A stretch of DNA of 64,000 nucleotides from Bacillus sp. FJAT-25509 (GTDB lineage: Bacteria; Bacillota; Bacilli; Bacillales; Bacillaceae_G). Below are positions 59,640 to 64,000 of this stretch, piece by piece. A program made the translations under genes and the position numbers. The notes under the pieces were generated by a model, which worked only from the letters and a program-made list of their open reading frames with translations, was not told where the DNA came from and ran no database searches. The first letter of the stretch is position 1. The number at the start of each line of letters is the position of its first letter. The stretch covers positions 1-64,000 of the forward strand of contig NZ_LJIZ01000030.1 of NCBI RefSeq assembly GCF_001420605.1, in the 5' to 3' direction.

Positions 59640-59781
59640 AAAAACTGACCTCCTCTCTTTATTAATAAAATTTTTTTATCGTCTTAACCCTACGTTTATT
59701 AAATTTCAAAGTTATAAACCTTTAAGGTATTCATCGTATTTTTCTTGAGCAAAGATCAGAAAAGTCACTTCTCAAAAGTTA

Positions 59782-60090
59782 TTACTTATTTTCAATTAAA
59801 TTGATAGCTTGCTCTAAAATAGCTTCACCATCGCACATGCCATAATTCATCATATTAATTACTTCAACTGGAATGTTTTTCTCTTCACAGATTTCTTCCA
59901 TTTCTTCTAAAAGAAAACGTACTTGTGGACCTAGCAATAATACATCAGCTTCTTCGATTTCTGAACGAACAACTGATTCAGAAACTGCCCATATACGTGC
60001 TGAAATCCCTTTTGATTCAGCAACTTTTTCCATTTTAGAAACGATTAGACTTGTTGACATACCTGCAGCGCAGCAAAGTAAGATATTCAT
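59782..60090 (-). CDS. licB: PTS cellobiose-specific EIIB
   Basis: A 102-aa EIIB of the cellobiose class. The phosphocysteine lies in the N-terminal loop MNILLCCAAGMSTSLIV (Cys6/Cys7). It phosphorylates the sugar carried by EIIC. It begins 29 nt after the RDD gene. Confidence 0.9.
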   Translation of the reverse strand: MNILLCCAAGMSTSLIVSKMEKVAESKGISARIWAVSESVVRSEIEEADVLLLGPQVRFLLEEMEEICEEKNIPVEVINMMNYGMCDGEAILEQAINLIENK

Positions 60091-60119
60091 TATGATTTCC
60101 TCTTTCTTTAGTAAGTTTT

Positions 60120-60635
60120 TTATGCTTCGTTCTTATTAATAACCACAAATCGACCGATTCGATCATGTACAGCTAATGATTTTTGATTAGCAAACATGCT
60201 AATAACAGATAAGAAGAACGGGAGACCTTGAAAAATAAACATCGTCATAAATTTAAAGAAACTTCTAACAATCACTAGTAATATATAAGGTAGCATTCCC
60301 TTTTTGTTATTAATACGAGTTACCTTCAATCGAAAAATCATCTTTCCAATTGTTGATCCTCTCAATAATAGAGTTGTTAAAACGTCATAACAAAAATAGA
60401 TTATAAGCGACTGTAGAAATGCTTCATTAAAAAGAGCCATTACCTTTACAGCTGCCTCTTGATTAGCAGCTGACTTCTGAAGCTCAATCATATTTGCCAA
60501 GACCCCCGGAAAGTTTGGAAGTCCCGTGATTCGATACACAATTGACAAGATGATTGAAACAATTATTGCATCAATGGCAAAGGCACCGATTCTTTTTAAT
60601 CGAAACGAAGTAATAATTTTTTGTCGATTTTCCAT
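60120..60635 (-). CDS. RDD-family membrane protein inside the PTS operon
   Basis: A 171-aa membrane protein with three or four hydrophobic segments. RDD signatures are RIGAFAIDAII (Arg and Asp in the first span), GSTIGKMIFRLKV and LAVHDRIGRFVV. ATG 60635 has only a weak GAAGGGACTACAACTT upstream. RDD proteins are of mostly unknown function; some act as ion antiporters. Its place between EIIC and EIIB is unusual and suggests a role tied to the PTS. Confidence 0.85.
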   Translation of the reverse strand: MENRQKIITSFRLKRIGAFAIDAIIVSIILSIVYRITGLPNFPGVLANMIELQKSAANQEAAVKVMALFNEAFLQSLIIYFCYDVLTTLLLRGSTIGKMIFRLKVTRINNKKGMLPYILLVIVRSFFKFMTMFIFQGLPFFLSVISMFANQKSLAVHDRIGRFVVINKNEA

Positions 60636-60686
60636 AAGTTGTAGTCCCTTCTTCTAATCAATTATCCATCTATTTGCTTCGGAGAA

Positions 60687-61991
60687 TTATTTACTAGCTT
60701 TCTCCAGTTCTAAATTTTTCTTATCCCACATTCGAATGAATGGGAACCAAATGATTGAAGCCACAGCAAAAGCTACTAATTGCATGACTACCCCCATAAT
60801 CTTACCACCCGTCATTAGATAACCACTTATGAAATAAGGGGTTGTCCATGGGATGATCGTACCAGTCGTATGTGGGAAAATTCCCATTGCCGTACCAAAG
60901 TACGTTACTGTTAATACTGCTACTGGCGCTAGAATATAAGGAATCATTAAAAATGGGTTTAAAACAATCGGAACACCAAACATAATTGGCTCATTTACGT
61001 TAAATATAGATGGCCCAATCGCTAGACGTCCTACCTTCTTAAGAAGTTTTGACTTTGCTAAAAACGTCATATAGATCGCAACTGGTAAAGTAGCTCCAGA
61101 TCCACCCATCCAGATACCATTCTCATAGAATGTATACGTAATGATATGTGGTAACTCTTTACCTGCTTTAACTGCTGTTAAGTTTGCATCAGCATTTGTA
61201 AGCCAAATTGGTTCCATTACAGACGTGATAATCGAAGAACCGTGGATACCAAAGCTCCATAAAAGATGTTCCATTAAACACGCTACAAGCGTACCAATAT
61301 AAGTTGATCCTAAAATCGTAAATGGTTGTGTTACAACCTTATGAACAAACGTTGCAAAATCTCCCCAACCAGTATGACTAAATCCGTATCGAACTAGTAA
61401 GAAGAAAAGGATAATCACAAAACCAGGAATAAGAGCCGTAAATGAACGAGAAACTGTTGGCGGTACTGTATCTGGTAACGTGATGATAATCTTTTTTTGT
61501 AAGAAGTAACGATAAATTTCAGCAGTAACAATAGCGACGATTAAACCAACAAACAGGTATTGTGCACCAAATAGATCAGGTGACCAAGCCGATACGCTTT
61601 CTTTACCATCTTTGAAAGTGCTCATAATGTTAACAATTAAATAACTTGCTAATGCTAATACGCCAGCTGGAACTCCATCAATATTCTTTTTGTCGACCTT
61701 ATAACTACTTGCTAAGGAATACGCTACGCCAAATACTGCAACTAATGCGATAATCCCCATTGAACCGTTATAAACAATATCTCCAAAAGCATTCCAATTT
61801 TCGCCAAATACTTTTGACATGAAGTTTTGATACCAATCTGCTTCTAACCAAGCTACGATAATGAAAAATGAACCTATGATCATTAGTGGCATAGCAAACA
61901 TAATACCGTCACGTAAGGCAAGTAAGTGTCTTTGATTACCTATTTTCGAAGCAATCGGTAAGAATTTTCTCTCAAAAAATTTAGTATTCAT
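60687..61991 (-). CDS. licC: PTS cellobiose-specific EIIC
   Basis: A 434-aa membrane permease of the lactose/cellobiose class. Characteristic blocks are LRDGIMFAMPLMIIGSFFII near the start and FNVNEPIMFGVPIVLNP, with the conserved Glu that contacts sugar. About ten segments. ATG 61991 follows AGAGGTGAAAACGAA; the 21 codons upstream lack an RBS and overlap a terminator. It is the first gene of the operon. No LicR-type regulator gene is in view. Confidence 0.9.
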   Translation of the reverse strand: MNTKFFERKFLPIASKIGNQRHLLALRDGIMFAMPLMIIGSFFIIVAWLEADWYQNFMSKVFGENWNAFGDIVYNGSMGIIALVAVFGVAYSLASSYKVDKKNIDGVPAGVLALASYLIVNIMSTFKDGKESVSAWSPDLFGAQYLFVGLIVAIVTAEIYRYFLQKKIIITLPDTVPPTVSRSFTALIPGFVIILFFLLVRYGFSHTGWGDFATFVHKVVTQPFTILGSTYIGTLVACLMEHLLWSFGIHGSSIITSVMEPIWLTNADANLTAVKAGKELPHIITYTFYENGIWMGGSGATLPVAIYMTFLAKSKLLKKVGRLAIGPSIFNVNEPIMFGVPIVLNPFLMIPYILAPVAVLTVTYFGTAMGIFPHTTGTIIPWTTPYFISGYLMTGGKIMGVVMQLVAFAVASIIWFPFIRMWDKKNLELEKASK

Positions 61992-62015
61992 TTCGTTTTC
62001 ACCTCTTTTAAGGGT

Positions 62016-62062
62016 AAAGGATCTTGGCAAATCAAGAATTTCCCCATATACCAAGATCCTTT
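62016..62062 (-). terminator. Hairpin between the surface-protein gene and the PTS operon
   Basis: AAAGGATCTTGG (62016-62027) pairs perfectly with CCAAGATCCTTT (62051-62062). The minus strand continues TTTACCC, a weak U-tract; the plus strand has a better T-run. It probably ends the surface-protein transcript. Confidence 0.65.
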
Positions 62063-62091
62063 TAGTTTTTATTTCATTTAGTAATTAAGAT

Positions 62092-64000
62092 TTAAAGTGT
62101 GAATTTAATAACAGTTGTGTAACTACCGTAAACTTTAACTTTTCCATCAAGAGTGAAGGCACGAACTTTAAAGTAGTACGTTTTACCTTTAACTAATCCT
62201 GTTGAAGTATATGTTCCAGTTGTAGTTGTTTTTGTTGTTTGATCAGAGAAATCGCTTTTTGTAGCACGAACGATTTCATAACCAGAAACACCACTTACTC
62301 CAGTCCAATTCAGTTTAATTGAAGTAGTACTTGCTTTTGTTGCTTTTAGCCCTGCTGCTTTAGCAACATCCCATTTTGCGTAAAGTGTTGTATTTTGTTT
62401 TACTTTATCAGTAGTAAAGTTCCAAGCAGTTTTAAGTCCTGCATCTTTGTACCATCCAGCAAAAACAAATCCTTTTTTCGTTGGGTTAGCTGGTTTCGCA
62501 ATGATAGAATCATAGTTTCCTGTAATAGTAGCTACGTTAGATCCACCTTTACTGTTAAATGTAACTGTGTATTTACCAATACCCCACTTAGCGTAAAGAG
62601 TAGTAGATGCTGTTACTCTATCAGTTGCAAAGTTCCATGCTTGAGTACATGAAGCATCTTTATACCAACCAAGGAATGTATAACCTGTTTTTGTTGGTGT
62701 TGGAGCTGTAATCGCTTGATTGTAAGTTGCAGTTATTGGAGCTACTGCAGATCCACCTTGTGAATTAAATGAAACTGTTTGTTTTGCATCCTTAGATACT
62801 GTGCGTACAAAAGTCATCACGTGGCTATCATTTGCAAATTGTGCTTCTCCGTTCAATGTCATTCCAGAGTATACAACCGTTGCAGTGATGTTAGCTGGTT
62901 TATCAGTTTTGAACGTTACTTTTCCATCCGCATCAACAGCAACATCGTCTGGCGAAGATGATTCGTAACTAACATCTACATATTTGTTTCCATCTGTATT
63001 TAATCCTTTTTCAGCCATTGCATCTTTTAACCAAGTTGGGTATGCAAATGAGTTCTTGTCAAGCTCAGTAGGAGCAATTTTTTCAGCTGATTTCATCGGA
63101 TCAACAACTTTGATTGTGTAAGTGATTTTTTTCGGAGCTCTAAAGAATCCGTCGATCACATAACCCGTAACTGTACTTGTTCCTGGTCTTAAAGCAGTTG
63201 CGTATGAACCATAGTGCACACCATCTTCACTAATACCTGCTGCACTAACATTACCAACTTCACCGTAAGCTGCTAAAGTTCTTAAATCTAGAACTTGAGA
63301 TACATTTGAATCAGCATTGATTTGCGTTGGTAGTCCATTGCTATATCCAGCTAAATCCCAAGAATTCGTTAACCAAGCTACATTTTTTGTGTATCCTGTT
63401 GTTTTAGCATCCAATTTAACAGAGTCACCAACATTAATCGTAAATGTGTGTGTGTCTTCGTTATATTTAGCATTCGGATTCATAGCTGCTACATTCGTTG
63501 GATAAGCAATGCTTTCTGTACCATTATTTACTGGTGCAGTAACTTTTGATCCTAAATCTTCTACATATGCAGCATCCTCAGGGTTTTGAGTTAACCAATA
63601 AGGCATAGATGTTACAGTTGAAGATTCCATTGATAAGCTGCTTCCAGAATCAATTGTTCTTCGGTCCATTGTTCCGAAAATATTTGTATTGTATTTAGAC
63701 ATCATCACTTCATCACGTGGAATTAATTGATCAACCATTAAATCAGGTGTCACGTGCGTTACGTCATTTCTGTTTGCAGAAAGAGAATCCCAGTTCATGA
63801 AGTTATTTGGTATACGTGTCATTTGCCATGTTGAACCTTCAAGGTCAACCGTTGAACTTCCGATACTAAATCCTTTTTCTTTCATTGCACCTAGAGAAGC
63901 TGCGTAGAAAGTTGACATAAATGGATTTTTCTCTCTCTTTTCATTAAACCACCATTGGTTCATACCATCTAAGATCCCTTTAGCATTCATTTTCTCTGCA
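62092..64000 (-). CDS. Modular extracellular protein, C-terminal part (cut by window edge)
   Basis: At least 635 residues, with the frame open to the window edge; the ATG at 63990 is internal and has no clear RBS. The first ~300 residues show no domain I recognise. An Ig-like region follows (about 260-400). Two InlB-type beta-grasp repeats (Listeria-Bacteroides, Flg_new) come next, each with the pattern VxFNSxGG..GYTFLGWYKD..LYAKW. A fibronectin type III domain (about 545-632) ends the protein. No LPxTG signal or wall-binding repeats are seen at the C-terminus. It is probably secreted. A substrate or enzymatic function cannot be inferred from this part. Confidence 0.8.
   Translation of the reverse strand, partial: AEKMNAKGILDGMNQWWFNEKREKNPFMSTFYAASLGAMKEKGFSIGSSTVDLEGSTWQMTRIPNNFMNWDSLSANRNDVTHVTPDLMVDQLIPRDEVMMSKYNTNIFGTMDRRTIDSGSSLSMESSTVTSMPYWLTQNPEDAAYVEDLGSKVTAPVNNGTESIAYPTNVAAMNPNAKYNEDTHTFTINVGDSVKLDAKTTGYTKNVAWLTNSWDLAGYSNGLPTQINADSNVSQVLDLRTLAAYGEVGNVSAAGISEDGVHYGSYATALRPGTSTVTGYVIDGFFRAPKKITYTIKVVDPMKSAEKIAPTELDKNSFAYPTWLKDAMAEKGLNTDGNKYVDVSYESSSPDDVAVDADGKVTFKTDKPANITATVVYSGMTLNGEAQFANDSHVMTFVRTVSKDAKQTVSFNSQGGSAVAPITATYNQAITAPTPTKTGYTFLGWYKDASCTQAWNFATDRVTASTTLYAKWGIGKYTVTFNSKGGSNVATITGNYDSIIAKPANPTKKGFVFAGWYKDAGLKTAWNFTTDKVKQNTTLYAKWDVAKAAGLKATKASTTSIKLNWTGVSGVSGYEIVRATKSDFSDQTTKTTTTGTYTSTGLVKGKTYYFKVRAFTLDGKVKVYGSYTTVIKFTL

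Overview
The window is low-GC chromosomal DNA of an endospore-forming Bacillaceae bacterium. The support is: Shine-Dalgarno sites of the AAAGGAGG type, a kamA-yodPQRST lysine cluster and a tetraprenyl-curcumene cyclase (both Bacillus hallmarks), LicT-type antitermination, CcpA cre-like boxes, SigL (sigma-54) promoters with RocR-like activators, and closest recognisable relatives in Bacillus. I cannot place the genus with confidence. I found no rRNA or tRNA genes, insertion sequences, phage genes or CRISPR arrays.

Region 1 (1-16.9 kb) is a sigma-54 regulon for polyamine and amino acid catabolism. A six-gene minus-strand operon runs aldehyde dehydrogenase, PatA, GabT, GabD, class III CoA-transferase and glutaryl-CoA dehydrogenase. 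It can take putrescine to GABA and succinate, or cadaverine to 5-aminovalerate, glutarate and crotonyl-CoA. Beside it lie a 710-aa sigma-54 activator, a glutamate dehydrogenase with two small downstream genes, a PuuP-like putrescine importer and a divergent second permease. Four GG-N10-GC promoters and a shared 18-bp dyad (TTATTCAA-N2-TTGCATAA) upstream tie the region together. A 44-aa membrane peptide gene with an excellent RBS and its own terminator (8755-8889) also lies here.

Region 2 (16.9-21.9 kb) is an aryl-beta-glucoside module: 6-phospho-beta-glucosidase, PTS IIBCA and a LicT antiterminator. There are three RAT/terminator elements, two of them in tandem ahead of the PTS gene, plus a promoter whose -35 box is overlapped by a cre site.

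Region 3 (22-32 kb) is a lysine 2,3-aminomutase island: LysP lysine permease, YokU, KamA (with its own sigma-54 promoter), a RocR-like activator and yodP-Q-R-S-T. Together with region 1 the window carries two separate lysine-linked routes to C4/C5 intermediates.

Region 4 (32-36 kb) holds a sporulenol-type cyclase, a small Cys-rich protein and an unknown lipoprotein.

Region 5 (36-49 kb) is an aromatic-compound catabolic cluster: Rieske dioxygenase alpha and beta, cis-diol dehydrogenase, extradiol dioxygenase, meta-cleavage-type hydrolase, a TPP-dependent enzyme, aldehyde dehydrogenase, an aspartate-dehydrogenase homologue, a non-canonical SDR, a cupin, an MFS importer and an IclR regulator. 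Three promoters each carry an IclR-like palindrome just downstream of the -10 box. No ferredoxin or reductase for the dioxygenase is present. The TPP enzyme/aldehyde dehydrogenase/AspDH trio does not fit a pathway I know, which makes this the best candidate for an undescribed system.

Region 6 (49-64 kb) is cell surface and sugar uptake: an orphan efflux adaptor, an amino acid permease, a 1,496-aa subtilase with GW-type wall-binding repeats, a cellobiose-type PTS with a GH4 6-phospho-beta-glucosidase and an embedded RDD membrane protein, and the C-terminal part of a modular surface protein cut by the window edge.
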